Assembly (NCBI GenBank): GCA_022496805.1
Contig: CM040093.1
Location: forward strand, 12,800,713-12,864,712
Source of the DNA: Pohlia nutans
Taxonomy: Eukaryota; Streptophyta; Bryopsida; Bryales; Mniaceae
Direction: 5' to 3'
Length of the DNA: 64,000 nucleotides
Under the pieces are notes generated by a model that saw only the letters and a list, made by a program, of their open reading frames with translations, was not told where the DNA came from and did no database searches. The position numbers and the translations under genes are program-made. Below, piece by piece: positions 22,564 through 35,308 of this stretch; position 1 is the stretch's first letter, and each line of letters opens with the position of its first letter.

Positions 22564-25500
22564 CTGCATGTACAAGGGGAATATACTCAAGCTTCAATAA
22601 CGCCAAACTTCTAAATCACCAAGTAGTGGACCCGACCATCCATCCATTGAATGCTTCCAATATCCGCAAATAAAGTTTGAAACAGAATTGTCTATGGATT
22701 TCATCATCATAGATTCCTGATTTAGATAGACTAAAAGCATGGGAGTTTCTGATGCATTAGTTGTCCATGAAATGCATGTCAAATGTCGGATGTAGTTCCC
22801 AAGTCCTCAAGATTTTAGGATTGTTGCACAAATACAAAACCCTACACAATAGTAAGTGTGAAGACCATGCCCATGCCCGCTGGCGCTGCCCGTGCCCGCT
22901 GGCACTTGCGTTGCTAACACACGCGTAACTCGCGTTACATTGACTCACACACGCGTTAGATTGACTCACTCGTACCACACACAGCATGACTCCCACACTC
23001 GCACAACAGCTTGAGTCCCACACTCGCGTGACTCCCACACTTGTTGGTCAGCCCTATGACTCGCACCCGCATTACTCGCGTTACTCGCATCGCACGTCTT
23101 CAACTGTGGTCATGGCCCCTCGCGTTACTCGCATTACTCACGTCTTCAACTGTGGTCATGGTACTGCCATTCGCATTACTAGTACTCTACTTAAACACAA
23201 ACTAGTGACTGCCCACACTCGCACTAACGCAGGACTCCCACACTCGCACTTACGCAGGACTCACACACTCGTTACTCGTTATGCGTTACTTGCACACACG
23301 CGTTGCTCGCGTTACTCACACACACGCTTTACTCGAACCACACACACACTTCACTCGAGTTACTCACACACACGCATGACACGCGTTACTCACACCACGC
23401 GTTACTCGCGTTCCTCACATCCACAGCATGACTGCCCACACTCGCACCACAGCGTGACTCATCTATTCATCCTTCTCCCTTTCGTCAAAGCATGACCCCC
23501 ACACTCGCACCACAATTATGAATTCCACCACAGCATGACTCCCTCACAAAATGACTTCCACCACACGCATGGCCAACACCCTGTGGTCCAAGCAACCAGA
23601 TCAAGCATTGGACCCGACCATCGCTTCATTAATGCCCCAAGCACTCTAATATCCACGCATTCCTCGCGTTACTCACACACAGGCGTTGCTCGCATTACTC
23701 ACACCACGCGTAACTCACACCACGCATTCCTCGCGTTACTCACACACAGGCGTTGCTCGCATAACTCACACCACGCGTAACTCACACCACGCATTACTCG
23801 CGTTACTGACGTCACAACACACGACTCGCGTTACTCGCGTTACTCACATTACTCGCGTTACTCACACCACACGACTCGCGTTACTCGCGCTACTCACATT
23901 ACTCACACCGCGCGTTACTCGCGATACTCACAGCGCACGACTCGCGTTACTCGCTTTACTCACATTACTCGCGTTACTCACACCACACGACTCGCGTTAC
24001 TCGCGCTACTCACGTTACTCACACCACGCGTTACTCGTGATACTCACAGCACACGACTCGCGTTACTAATCAAACCACACGCGTTACTCGCGCTTCTCAC
24101 AACACGCGTTGCCCGCGTTACTCGCACCCACAGCATGATTGCTCGCGTTACTCTCACACACGCGCCACTCGTTACTCACACACACGACTCGCGTCACTCA
24201 CACCACACGCGCCACAGCATGACTGCTCGCGTTACTCTCACACACGCGCCACTCGTTACTCACTCACACGACTCGCGTCACTCACACCACACGCGCCACA
24301 GCATGACTGCTCGCGTTACTCTCACACACGCGCCACTCGTTACTCACACACACGCGCCACTCGTTACTCACTCACACGACTCGCGTCACTCTCACGACTC
24401 GCGTCACTCTCACGACTCGCGTCACTCTCACACACGCACCACAGCATGACTGCTCGAGTTACTCACACACACGCGCCACTCGTTACTCACACACACGACT
24501 CGCGTCACTCACAAGACACGCACCACAGCATGACTGCCCACACTCACCCACGCCCAAGTCTCACACTCGCGCTACACGCATGACTGCAGTTACACCACAG
24601 TCACACCACGGTCACACCACAGCAATTTCCTACACTCGCACCACACTGAATCTCACACTCATTACTCGCACACACGCGTCACTCACACTCGCGTTACTCG
24701 AACCTTATGCACACAGGATACTTGCGTTACTCGTGGTACTCGAACCACACGCACACATGGAATACTCAAGCACCAGTCGGACCCGACCACTGGATCTACG
24801 CTGCCCCTCGCATTGCGATACTCGCGATACTCGCGTTATTCTAACCACATGCGCACATCCAAAACTCGCGCTATGTTGCGTTATTCCCATACTCGCACCA
24901 TATCATAACTCCCATACTCGCACTACACGTACCACTCCCAGACTCACACCACGTACAAACTCCCACACTCGCACCACAGCATGACTCCCACATTCGCGTA
25001 GTGATCGCATGACTGCCCACACTCAAGCACCAGTCGAACCCGACCATTGATCAGACCACGCGTCACTCACACCACACGCACCACAACTTGACTGCCCACA
25101 CTCACCCTCGTCTAACTCTCACCACACTGAAATTCTCACACTCGCACACTCGCACCACAGTCACACCACAGCGATTTCCCACACTCGCACCACACTGAAA
25201 CTCACTCACTCATTACTCGTTCACTCGTAACGCAATACGCATTACCCGCACACACGCGTTAAGCGAGTCAGTCACACACACGCGTTAAGCGAGTCAGTCA
25301 CACACACGCGTTACTCACACTCCCGTTACTCGAACCATACGCAGAGAGGCTACTCGCGTTACTCGTGGTACTTGAACCACTCGCACACATGCAACACTCA
25401 AGCACCAGTCGGACCCGACCATTGAGTCTACGCTGCCCCTCTCATTGCGATACTCGCGTTATTCGCGATACTCCCCTCACTCTCACTACTCGAGCCACGC

Positions 25501-27681
25501 GCTGGCATTCTCAACCACAGGCATTCTCAAGCACGAGTCGGACCCGACCACTGAGTCTACGTTGCCCCTCTCATTGCGATACTCGCGTTATTCGCGATAC
25601 TCCCCTCACTCTCACTACTCGAGCCACGCGTTGGCATTCTCAACCACAGGCATTTATCAAGCACCAGTCGGACCCGACCACTGAGTCCACGCTGCCCCTC
25701 TCATTACTCGCCTCACTCTCACTACTCGAACCACGCGCACCACACTGAAACCACAGGCATTCTCAAGCACCAGTCGGACCCGACCACTGAGTCTACGCTG
25801 CCCTTCGCATTGCGTCACTCGCGGTACTAGCGTCACTCGCGCTACTCGAACCACACGCACAAATGCATTACTCAAGCACCAGTCGGACCCGACCACTGAT
25901 TCTGCACTGCCCCTCGCATTGCGTTACTCGTGATACTCGCATTGCTCGAACCACCCACACACATCCATTACTTGCGTTATTTGCTATTCGCGTTACTCGT
26001 TACTCGCATTACTCGTTACTCTCATTGCGTCATACTCGCACTACTCGCACCACAGGCAAAACTCTTGCACCCACAGTGTCGGACCCGACCACTCAAAACT
26101 CTTGCACCCACAACTTGGGAAACTGGCTCGCACCCACAATTTTGATTCATATAACTATCAGTCGAACCCGACTACTCAATTTTGAGTCTCATCTTGTTGA
26201 GTAACATGCACCATAAATTACTAAGTTCAAGAAACTTTGACAGCCCTACTCTATTTTCAACCTAAACCCACAATCTGTCTAGACAATTGATCAAATGTCG
26301 GACCCGACCACCAACTTTTGACGCACCATATGGTTGCGTTGCTCACTCCTCCCATACTTCAGGTCCAGAGTGAATTCTTGGGTCGGACCCGACCACTCAA
26401 TTCTTCACAATCCAGGTTGATGTACCCTGTCTCGCACCACACGCATGACTGCCCCTCGCACTACAGGAACACTACGTAAACTTACAATCGCACCAAGATT
26501 TGTTACTGTTGTTTTCAAGCATCGGACCCGACCCCTCAATCGTCACTGCCCCAAGCACGACACTCGCACCCACGCCTGCACACACGCACCATAGTCGCAC
26601 CCACGCCTGACTGCCTCACTCGAATTCTTGACTGCCCACACTCAACGCCTGACTGACGTCACTCCACATTCTCAAGCACCACAGTCGCATCCACGCCTGA
26701 CTGCCTCACTCCAATTCTTGACTGCCTCACTCGAATTCTTGTCAAACACATCAGAAGTCGTGGTCTCAATTCAAGCATCGGGCCCGACCCCTAGTTCGTC
26801 ACCGCCCCAAGCACGATGATTCCCACCACTGTTTTGGCATACTGCGCGATACTCACACTATGACACTCGCAGCACACACGTTGCAAGACTCCCTCACTCG
26901 TGCCACACGCGTGAATTCCCACACTCAAATTTGTCTCAAACGCAATTCGGCCCAAACGCAAATTTGTCATGCACATAAATACTAGTGAGCTCAATCCAAG
27001 CATCAGACCCGACCCCAGTTCGTCACTGCCCCCAAAACAAGGACGCAGCACTCTCGTGACTGCCCACACTCAACATTAGTTCCACGACAGCATAACTCCC
27101 ACCACACGCATGACTGTCCATTCAGTAACTAGAGTCGCGCCACAGCACAAGCATCGGACCCGACCCCTGTTTGTTCACCTCTACAAGCACGGTGCAGTAC
27201 TCTTACACACACGTTCAAGTCGTACTCCACGCATGACTCCCACACTCATTGCACGATACGCGTTACTCGCCCACACGCGTTACACGCCTTACTCACGCGT
27301 TACTTGCACATACGCTTGCACACTCCAACCACATGATCGCACACTCTGCCCACACGCATGACTGCCCTCACTCGCATTCAAGCAATACTCCCACACTCGC
27401 ACCACAGCAAAATTCGAACACTCGCAATACTCGTTTGACTTTCACACTCTCACGACACATGCGAGTGAGTACGCACGGCTGCCCACACTCAATGGCCAGT
27501 CGGACCCGACCACTGATTCACACTACCTTTCCCATTGTGCACCACCCCCCGCTCGCACCACAACAAGCTCAAAACCCTCAGCCCCGATCAAGCATCGGAC
27601 CCGACTCCTTGTTCCTCACTGTCCCAAACATGGTGTAGCACACACATCAACAAATTTATTGCAAAGATTTTCCACACTCAC
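22564..27681 (-). repeat. 5.1-kb repetitive intron of the ParB-methyltransferase gene, rich in GTCGGACCCGAC
   Basis: On the minus strand a GTGAGT donor at 27681 and a CAG acceptor at 22564-22566 join phase-0 exons. The intron is a CpG-rich degenerate array of ACTCGCGTTACTCACAC-CACACG words (plus strand), so it is G/T-rich in the sense direction. Embedded are exact copies of GTCGGACCCGAC at about 24776, 25408, 25537, 25667, 25773, 25882, 26078, 26297, 26382 and 27499. At least nine one- or two-base variants also occur, for example near 23609, 25032, 26163, 26522, 27155 and 27594. Open frames across the array, rich in His, Ser, Thr and Arg, are artefacts of the repeat. Confidence 0.85.
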
Positions 27682-29325
27682 CTGCTCCAGGAAGCCAACT
27701 CCATAGGCTGGATTAGCAATTGCTTGCGCTTTGTTGAACACAGTGAAGAGCTCCTCTTTCTTTTTGGATATGGCCTTGTCAACATATTCTTGGAGCCCTA
27801 CGTCGCTTTGAAAGCTCTCCTCCGCTTCTTCCCAGTACATCTGCCCAGTCTCGTTAGCAACGTGGACAATTTCATCCTGTAGAATCATGCCAATAGTCAA
27901 AACTCAACCCATGCATGCAGTACATCAAGCTAGAAATGCAAAGACAAAAAAGATATATCGGATTTTGACTTACACTGAAGATAAAGTTCACCATTAAATC
28001 TCTTGTAAGTGGGTACCAAGTCTTCACTGATTTCAATTGGCACAACTTGAATTGCTCTATTGTAAGCATCGGCTTATAGTACTCTAAGTCATATGATCCA
28101 TACTTCTGAATTCGGTGAAGAATGTGTACCAAACTAGTCTTCACATGAGCGGTTTGGTTAGAACTGCACATTTGCCATTTCAAGTGACCTCAATCCAAGT
28201 TCCAATAGTCAACAAATTCAACATTATTCAAGCACCTCATTGTAATCATCCATAGAGTTTCGTGGCTTACGAGTTTATGTTGTGCATGGCACTCAGAATA
28301 TCTCCACGGCCTCCAGCGGTATCGAGTACAACGCACTCAGGATTTCCGTTCTTTGAATACCATTGCTGATCATCGCCATGAAGAGTCTCGATCACTTCTT
28401 TCCACGCCAAAAGTCTATGGTTCCCATCGTACACAAAGAACATTGAGCCACTTAAGCACTCGAGGTCAGGATCAGATTTTAGCCTCTGTTCAAATGCTTC
28501 GTTCTCTACGAGCCAGCATGGGTTCCACTGGTCCATGGCTTCTTGACTTACCAGCCTATTCTCACCCTCATCGTTGGTCAAAGACACGTACATGGCAGCC
28601 GAATTGGACTTGTACCCGTAGCGAAATGCTCCCATTAGCTTCACTACATTACAACGAAGCGAGGGTCTTACCATTGGCATGTGAATCATTCGACAGAGTG
28701 GAATTTTGAGGACGGCCTTAGAGAAGGGTTTTTTTCTCATTTTCTCTATAAGCTCGTTCAAGTTTCCATGAATTAGTCCGGCATGAACGTTGTCTCCTGC
28801 CTTGGTCAAGCCGATGACTTGTCTGCGCGCTCGCTCCAAGGGGGGCAGTGACTCTAAACCTTTGCCAACTCCACCACTTCGATTCTCGAGACGCGAACTT
28901 GAACTCTCCGTGACGCCTTCCCTTGTACCCGCACCACTCGTCATTGCCGCCACAACATTTGAAGTTGTGCCACTCTCGTCACGTGCTACAAGGTCGTGAG
29001 CATCAAAAGCTGAAGAGCCGCCTCCAATGGGAACTACAGAACTGCCTCCATCACCAGCTCCACCACTCGCTCCATCACCGTCTCTACAGCCGTCAGTTCC
29101 TTCATTTGACTCGGAGTCCCCACTATCACTCGACTCGCTGCCTATAACGAGCTGGCGGCTCTCGCTCACACACGTTGCGTCTCCACCAACATTGGGCGTT
29201 GCTTGCACTACATCAACTTCCATCGCGTCTTGGACACTGGTCCCTCGACTTTGGGACTCTCCAACTGTGGTGCTCAATGTGAGTCCTCTAGTCTCGTTCA
29301 CCCTGGCAGCATTGGCACTCCTCAT
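27682..29325 (-). CDS. ParB-methyltransferase gene of the 16-kb element, ParB half (exons 1-3)
   Basis: Exons are inferred at 28271-29325, 27974-28163 and 27682-27876. Their lengths (1055, 190 and 195) give consistent phases and join to the methyltransferase half after FLEQ. The ATG at 29325 is the first in a frame that is open slightly further upstream. Residues 1 to about 165 are low-complexity, Ser/Gly/Glu-rich and probably disordered. A ParB/Srx-like domain follows. Its signature FFVYDGNHRLLAWKEV puts DGNHR at about 300-304, matching the GxHR box of ParB-type CTPase or nuclease domains. The next exons are helical. In bacteria and phages, ParB domains are commonly fused to N6/N4 methyltransferases. 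No internal stop is seen in this half. Splicing is inferred, not proven. Confidence 0.72.
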
Positions 29326-31314
29326 CTCAACAAACTGGATTGAATTTTGACCCAATCCCACCACGTTTTAGAACACGCCAAAGACACTTGAAATCATTAG
29401 CACATGCGGACTTACTATCACTATGACGTCTATCAAGCTTCTTGAGTTCTTGTGATTCATGGGACTTAATCTTTCACTCGCAACTCTCTCAAGCACAGTA
29501 CTGCCAAGCACACTGGATCACGCACAATTCAAGCACACTGGATCACCTTGGATCACAATTCAAGCACACTGGATCACGCAAACTAGATCACCTTGCAAGG
29601 TCTCTATATAGAATGCCCACAACTCATTCAATGTCAGAGGGGAGCACAAAATTAAACCTAACCTGACAGCTAGGGTTGATGAAGATCAAGGGAGACCGAG
29701 GGAAATGCAGACCAGGGTTGGTGATATTCGATGGAGAGCTCACAGATGGTGGCAGCACCTGGGCGTCCGATTCCTGCACCACGTCAAGCACACATGCATT
29801 TCAAGCACATCAAGCACACAAGCATTACAAGCACACAAGCATACAATGGAAATTACGAGCACCTTAGAGGACGACCAAACAAATGAGAATAGGAGCACTA
29901 GAGCGTATGAGCATGCAAATGGGAAGATCAGCACCTGGCAAGCAAAAGGAGTTGAGAATGCGAGCACCTGGCAAGCAAAAGGAAGGCAACCGTGTGAGGA
30001 GAGGTCGGAGCATGCAAGTGACGTGAGCAACAATTAATGGACAAGTACCACAAACTCAAGGAACACGTACCTGCTGGAAAAGGGAAGGGGAGCACACGAG
30101 GTTGGAGCAGCCGGCGGCCACGAGCTCCGGCGCCCGCGAGCTCTGGGGTGCGGGTGCAAGGGCCTGGACACAGACCAGGAAGATGGAGATGAGGCTGGAG
30201 GCTGAGGGAAGGGGAGGGGAGCGCCTGGAGGCTGCCTGCTCGTTTAGGGTTCAGGGCAGCCGCTCTTTTTTTTGCCCCCCGAGGACGCTGCCCCATCGCC
30301 GCTGCCCCTTGCCCGCATACCTTGCCCTAAACGCTGCCCCTTGCCCTAAACGCTGCCCCTTGCCCTAAACGCTGCCCCTTGCCCTAAACGCTGCCCCTTT
30401 CCCTAAACGCTGCCCCTTGCCCTAAACGCTGCCCCTTGCCCTAAAAGCTGCCCCGAGGCCTTTGAAAGTTTTGGACACTGCTCCATTGCCGCTGACGGTG
30501 CCCCTTGCCCGCGGACTCAAACACTACAAAATTGGGAAAATTCCAATCGGAAGTTTTGATGTCCTAAAGAAAATAAGTGTTGGATACAAGTAATAGGGTG
30601 GTGAATGAGTGTACCCGACTGTCGTGAGGAACACCAAAGTCCACCGAGAGCTGCACCTTTGTTTGACAATTGGACAGGGATGGTATGTTGTCTTTGTGCT
30701 CTACTGAAGGGCGATGCACGGTCTCCACTGGAAGTTTGGCGAATTCGGATGTTAATGTCTTGATGGTGCCCCTCAAGTTAGCATAACGTCTATTCCTACT
30801 CTCTGCATTTCTCATCCTAGACCGCTTCAGCTGCTTCGCACTAGAGAATAGGAGCTTTCCCCTTTTCCTCGTCTTAGCAATTGAAGGTGTCGCACCTTCA
30901 CATGGTGAGACGTTATGCATCTGAGAAGCTCCCTCTTTCACTAGCTACCACTTGCACTCACATTTTGAGAATTCCGATTTCTTCCCATCTTCTTATGCAT
31001 GCCAGTCACAATCCTTCAATGGTCGCACAACTTGGCGCCATCTAATTATTAAGTTCTAATCTTGGGCTATTGTTAATCTCGTCATTCACATTTCGGCTAA
31101 GATCTATCTACTTCTGCCATGCTAGTTCAACAGTGACCATTGCCCATTAATTTTACGGCTGCTCCAATAATTCTGGAATGCCGCCAATTCCTCGTTGACA
31201 ATGCTTCCATTCGTCAGAACTTGGATCCAATAGAAGGATCCCTTCACCCATTGTCACCTCACTACTATCAAATCACCATCAGCCTTGTCTAGTTGCGCGC
31301 TCACTACTCTCATC
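29326..31314. promoter_or_regulatory. Region between the two divergent element genes
   Basis: This 2-kb interval separates the start of the ParB-methyltransferase gene (minus) from the transposase (plus) and must hold both promoters. It contains CAAGCACAC-type short repeats (29490-29850), a repeated GCACCTGGCAAGCAAAAGGA segment (29931-29985) and the 19-bp array at 30319-30452. A 125-codon minus-strand frame (30564-30941) encodes a very basic stretch (SRMRNAESRNRRYANLRG). It lacks an ATG, and I cannot say whether it is a real exon. Confidence 0.5.
30319..30452. repeat. 19-bp tandem repeat CCCTAAACGCTGCCCCTTG, about 7 copies
   Basis: The unit repeats at exactly 19-bp spacing with one or two substitutions. 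Each unit contains CCCTAAA, the complement of the plant telomere repeat TTTAGGG. CCCTAAA also occurs as a promoter element (telo-box) in plants. The position between two divergent promoters makes a regulatory role conceivable. Confidence 0.85.
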
Positions 31315-34300
31315 ATGCCTCTTCCAGCCCTACTTGGTGCGCCAGATATGGTCGTGCTCCGAGCTCATGGCTTGGGTCTCCCACTCACATTTCTTGTAGA
31401 CCAGGAAGGATATGCTTTAGTGTCGTGTCAGCGTTTGAGTCTTCGGTTTAATTTCCAGGAAGACAGTATTAGTGTTGAGGAAGAGATTTTTGATGACCTC
31501 ACGTCTGAGCTGAGTCACACAGTTGGTCAGTTATCAATTTCTGACGAGAGTAATTGTAGAAGTTGGAGGCTCGGTCCAGGAAGGTATAGAGTCTATAGAT
31601 TGACGGATTCCCAAATGGCTGCATGTACAGAAATCCTAACCCCTCGTCGTTCCTCAACTTGCAGCGTTCAGAACCCCCTTCCTTCCAATGTAACGGTCAA
31701 GGTCGAGCCTGGGTTAGAGACTCCTCATCTTGAAAATATTGAGGTCGAGACGGGAACTATCAATCCCATCATTACCCTCTCATCAAATGAAGACAGTAGT
31801 CCTCCAAAAACCACTCGTTTTGTCTCTCCCTCGTCTAACCCTCCCGTACATTCGAAGTCCCCCGTAGTAGTGTTTCCAGATTCTCGTTCTTCCCAACCAC
31901 CGGGTTCTAATGAGTGCGATAGTGTCGTTACATGTCTGAAGAAACTTCCCTTCATGCCAGGGAAGAGGAACGTCCTGAAGAAGATCGATTATAGTTCCAT
32001 TAGACATGAGAGAGTCACGTATTTGCCCTCAACGTTCAACGGTGACGTCATGTTTGAGTTGCCTCCTGCTGAAGCATCCGCCTCTCGTTCGCAAGCAAAG
32101 GCTATGCAAGGAATGGATAAGTGCTACGATGGCCATGTGTGGACCAAGACCATCACAACAAACATTACTAATGACATGGGTCTCTCATTTCGATCCTCCA
32201 GCTGTGTAGGGCACCTACGATGTGAGAACAAGGAGTGCGACTACCTTAGACGTGAACATCGCATCTATGAAGTGAACGAGACTGAGTTTGATGGATTCAC
32301 ATTGCAAGCGTTTGTTGTGGGCCAGGGTCTTCCTAGAGGTTCGACCGTGGTGTGCAAGGTGTGTAAGGAACCGCCCTCCTGTCTTGCCACTTGTGGAGCA
32401 AAGATCTACTATGTGTCCGGCAAGCGTAACAGAACTTGTGTTTGCATCCACCTTGGATATCACGAGCATCCTGTTAAGGTTGGTGACTATAGAGACACCA
32501 AAGTCGAAATCAGTAGTCTAATTGGAGATCAGGTTGAGAAGACTCCGCAAGCAACAAAGAGTGCATTGGTATTAGAGGCAAGCAAGACTCTCATCGGAGG
32601 CTACTTGTTGAGGTCCGAGGACGATCCGCCCAAGACGTTGAGTTTTGAGGAACTAGTTCCAGTGCTGGATCGATGCAAAGACATGGCTTCACCAAATATT
32701 CGAAATAAGGTTGTCACCTTCAGGTACTTGAGGAGGTACGGTATCATGGACAGCATCACTAGGTTGCGAGGCCTTAGCAACTGGGCGTTTGTTCAAATGA
32801 ACATGTTCCTTGGCCAAGGTTCTGAGCTGGACAAGGTGTACATCTTCAAGATGTCTGAAGTGGGCCCCGGCAGTGGCGTGGACCTAGTGAAGCGGATGCA
32901 ACCCAATGGTGATCTTGAGAATGCCTGGTTGATGTTTGATCATGTAAAACGAGTCAAGCAGTGGACAACGATGGCTTGCCATGTCTATGACTCCACTTAT
33001 TTCCGTGTCATGACTATTGCTTGCTGCGACATGCAGTCGGAGGACATTGAAGCCCAAATGGTCTTCTGGAAGAATCTCAACGCCGTGATGAAGCGACATG
33101 GTATTGACATGCCCAACTTCAAGGGCTTCATGGCAGACAGTGCCCAGGCCAACTGGAACGTCGTCCGGGTTGTCTATGGGTCCGGCAACAAGGAGGAACG
33201 TATGGACGACCGTAAGAGGACTTGTCAATTTCACTGGACCCAGTCCATGGTGAAGCATACTGAGAAATACATCGCTGAAGATCTGTGGGACCAACACAAG
33301 CAGTTGTGTCATCAATACAGGAAGGCTCAAACAATGGCCGAGGCTGAGAGATTGTACCAAGGACTTAAAGCATGGTGGGTATCCGCCGGGGCTGTGACCG
33401 AGTCAGCCTTGAGCAAACTTGAGTTGTGGCTGGCATTTTGGCACTTCCGTTATCGCCAATGGGGAGGATTTATGGTCGGGGTGAGTACACACGTCCTTTG
33501 TTGCATGCTCCATGCCCTTACAGTAGAATCATGCGTCGGATCCGACCACCATTTTTGGCTAACTTCTCTTCACATGACTTCTTCAGCTCCATGCCCTTAC
33601 AGTCTACTCATGCGTCGGATCCGACCACCACTTTTGGCTAACTTCTCTTCACATGACTTCTTTAGCTCCATGCCCTTACAGTCTACTCATGAGTCGGATC
33701 CGACCACCACTTTTGGCTAACTTCTCTTCACATGACTTCTTCAGCTCCATGCCCTTACAGTCTACTCATGAGTCGGACCCGACCACCAATTTTGGCTAAT
33801 TTCTCTTCACATGACTTCTTCAGATGTTCTCAGAGGACGAACTTGCAGAGATGTCGTCGTGCAATCTTGCAGAGACTGTCCACAACAAGTGGCTTCAAGC
33901 GTCCGGGAACAACGGAGGTGATCTTTATGTTGCTACAGTGGATGACTACATCCGGGCTTCCCTGCAAGTCGTCAATTACTACCAGTATTTGAAGGGCGAT
34001 GTAGGGGGGATTGGACCAAGCAAACAAGAGCTGAAGCTTCGCATGGCTGAGCGTAGGGCTCAGAAAACAGGTGACCCTAAGATCCTCAAGGACCCCATGC
34101 TCGACATGCCTGGGGCGGACGAGTTCTGTACACGTGATCCTCACATGGCTGGAGAGGAAGTGTTTGGCTCCATGAAGCGCAAGGTGGACTTGCCACTTGG
34201 AGCTGATGATGAGTCACACAGACCCGATAAGGTAAAATTCTCGCATCCTCGTGGCTATGGCAGGAAAACCAAAGTACGCACCGCTTACATGTCAGTAATT

Positions 34301-35308
34301 TCTGAGGAGGATGAATCCAACATCCTCGAAGTTGCACCTTCTTCACCACAAGCCGACGACGCAGTTCCTTCTCCCCGTAGCCAAGGACGGGTTCGTCACG
34401 TGTCTAGTGTTGAGGAGACCAGAGTTGACGTGAAGGAGTGGCACATTGCTCGGTTGCCAAAGACTTCAGCTAAGTGTTGTTGGGCCCAAAGAGCTGTTAC
34501 AAAGAAGAAGTGTCTAAAGAGAATTGTGAGGGGTGCGAAACCCACCCCCGCCCCTACGTACACCGGTCTATGGCACAACACTAGGAAGAATGTACAAGAG
34601 TCTTCAGAATTTTTCTTCTGCTCGGACGATATCGAAAGGTGTGTCAAAGGTACAAGACGAAAATGGGTAGTTCCGTACTCTAAGCAGCAAGAGAGGCCCA
34701 GCATTCCTGATGTTTGGCCAGTGAAGCTTGGAACAAACCTCAAGCAAAGTGAGATCCTTGCCCTCGAAGCCGCTAGATTCCAACTACCGCAGAAAGTGCC
34801 TGTCTCTCCAAGAAGGCTGTTTTCCACATCAAAGCCTCCTGCAAATCTGGACACCGTGCCCGTAGCTACAGACGCGGATAGGTATCCTGGAAAAAGAGAA
34901 GGGAAGATCGTCAAGCGAACTGCTAGTCGTCCAAATCCGCAGCAGAGGCTGGCTTTGGGCTCTTCAGAGTCCCTCAAAGCTCGACTCCATGCTGTGACAA
35001 TGATTCCTCACCCTGGCCATGGCTGCATCATCGCTCTAGACTCGGGAACGCCACCAGATGTGAAGCAGTATCAGATCACAATTAGCTCCCTACCAGGCTG
35101 CAGCTGCCTTGCATTCAAGAAGACAATGACAAAGTTCCGTGGGAATCGCCAATTCTCATATTGCAAGCATGTGTACTTCATCTTCTTGAAGGTCTGCCAT
35201 CTCGATCCCTGGGTTGACATGTTCATCCACGCGCCAACGTTCAACTTCAACGAAGTCAAACTGGTCCTTGAAAGTGGGATCTTGACCCACCCTTTCGCTG
35301 AAAAGTAA
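31315..35308 (+). CDS. MULE-type DDE transposase with SWIM zinc finger
   Basis: Two exons, 31315-33480 and 33824-35308, are joined by a GTGAGT...CAG intron in phase 0 and encode about 1,216 residues without a stop. The start is the first ATG of the frame. The order is an N-terminal region with S/P-rich linkers, a Cys/His-rich DNA-binding segment (HLRCENKECDY through CVCIHLGYHEHPV, resembling GCM/WRKY-like fingers of MULE proteins) and an RNase H-like DDE core. The core has VYDSTYF (Asp about 559), FMADSAQANW (Asp about 608) and CQFHW (about 637). A basic, acidic and Pro-rich spacer follows, then a SWIM finger: CSC near 1147 and YCKH near 1168. It is expected to bind the element ends and to cut and paste the 16-kb element. 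The third catalytic residue is not assigned confidently. Confidence 0.85.
33481..33823 (+). repeat. Transposase intron made of 79-bp repeats with GTCGGATCCGAC
   Basis: Four units repeat at exactly 79-bp spacing. The palindrome GTCGGATCCGAC starts at 33535, 33614 and 33693, and the variant GTCGGACCCGAC starts at 33772. Each unit also ends in a pyrimidine-rich CTTCACATGACTTCTTCAG or close variant, a good splice acceptor. The intron therefore contains serial potential 3' splice sites, of which the last (33823) restores the frame. The same GTCGGAYCCGACCAC word fills the large intron of the neighbouring gene. Confidence 0.92.

Noticed and set aside
22986..27361. Long open frames rich in His, Ser, Thr and Arg on the plus strand
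   Set aside because: They are translations of the ACTCGCGTTACTCACAC-type array on the strand opposite to the gene, with no domain and no start context.
30102..30368. Plus- and minus-strand frames through the GC-rich promoter region
   Set aside because: They overlap each other and the 19-bp array, and their amino-acid content is low-complexity.
31315..35308. Assignment of the transposase to the KDZ superfamily
   Set aside because: KDZ elements are also linked to DNA-modifying enzymes, but the SWIM finger, the VYDSTYF...FMADSA...CQFHW core and the 10-bp duplication fit MULE better.
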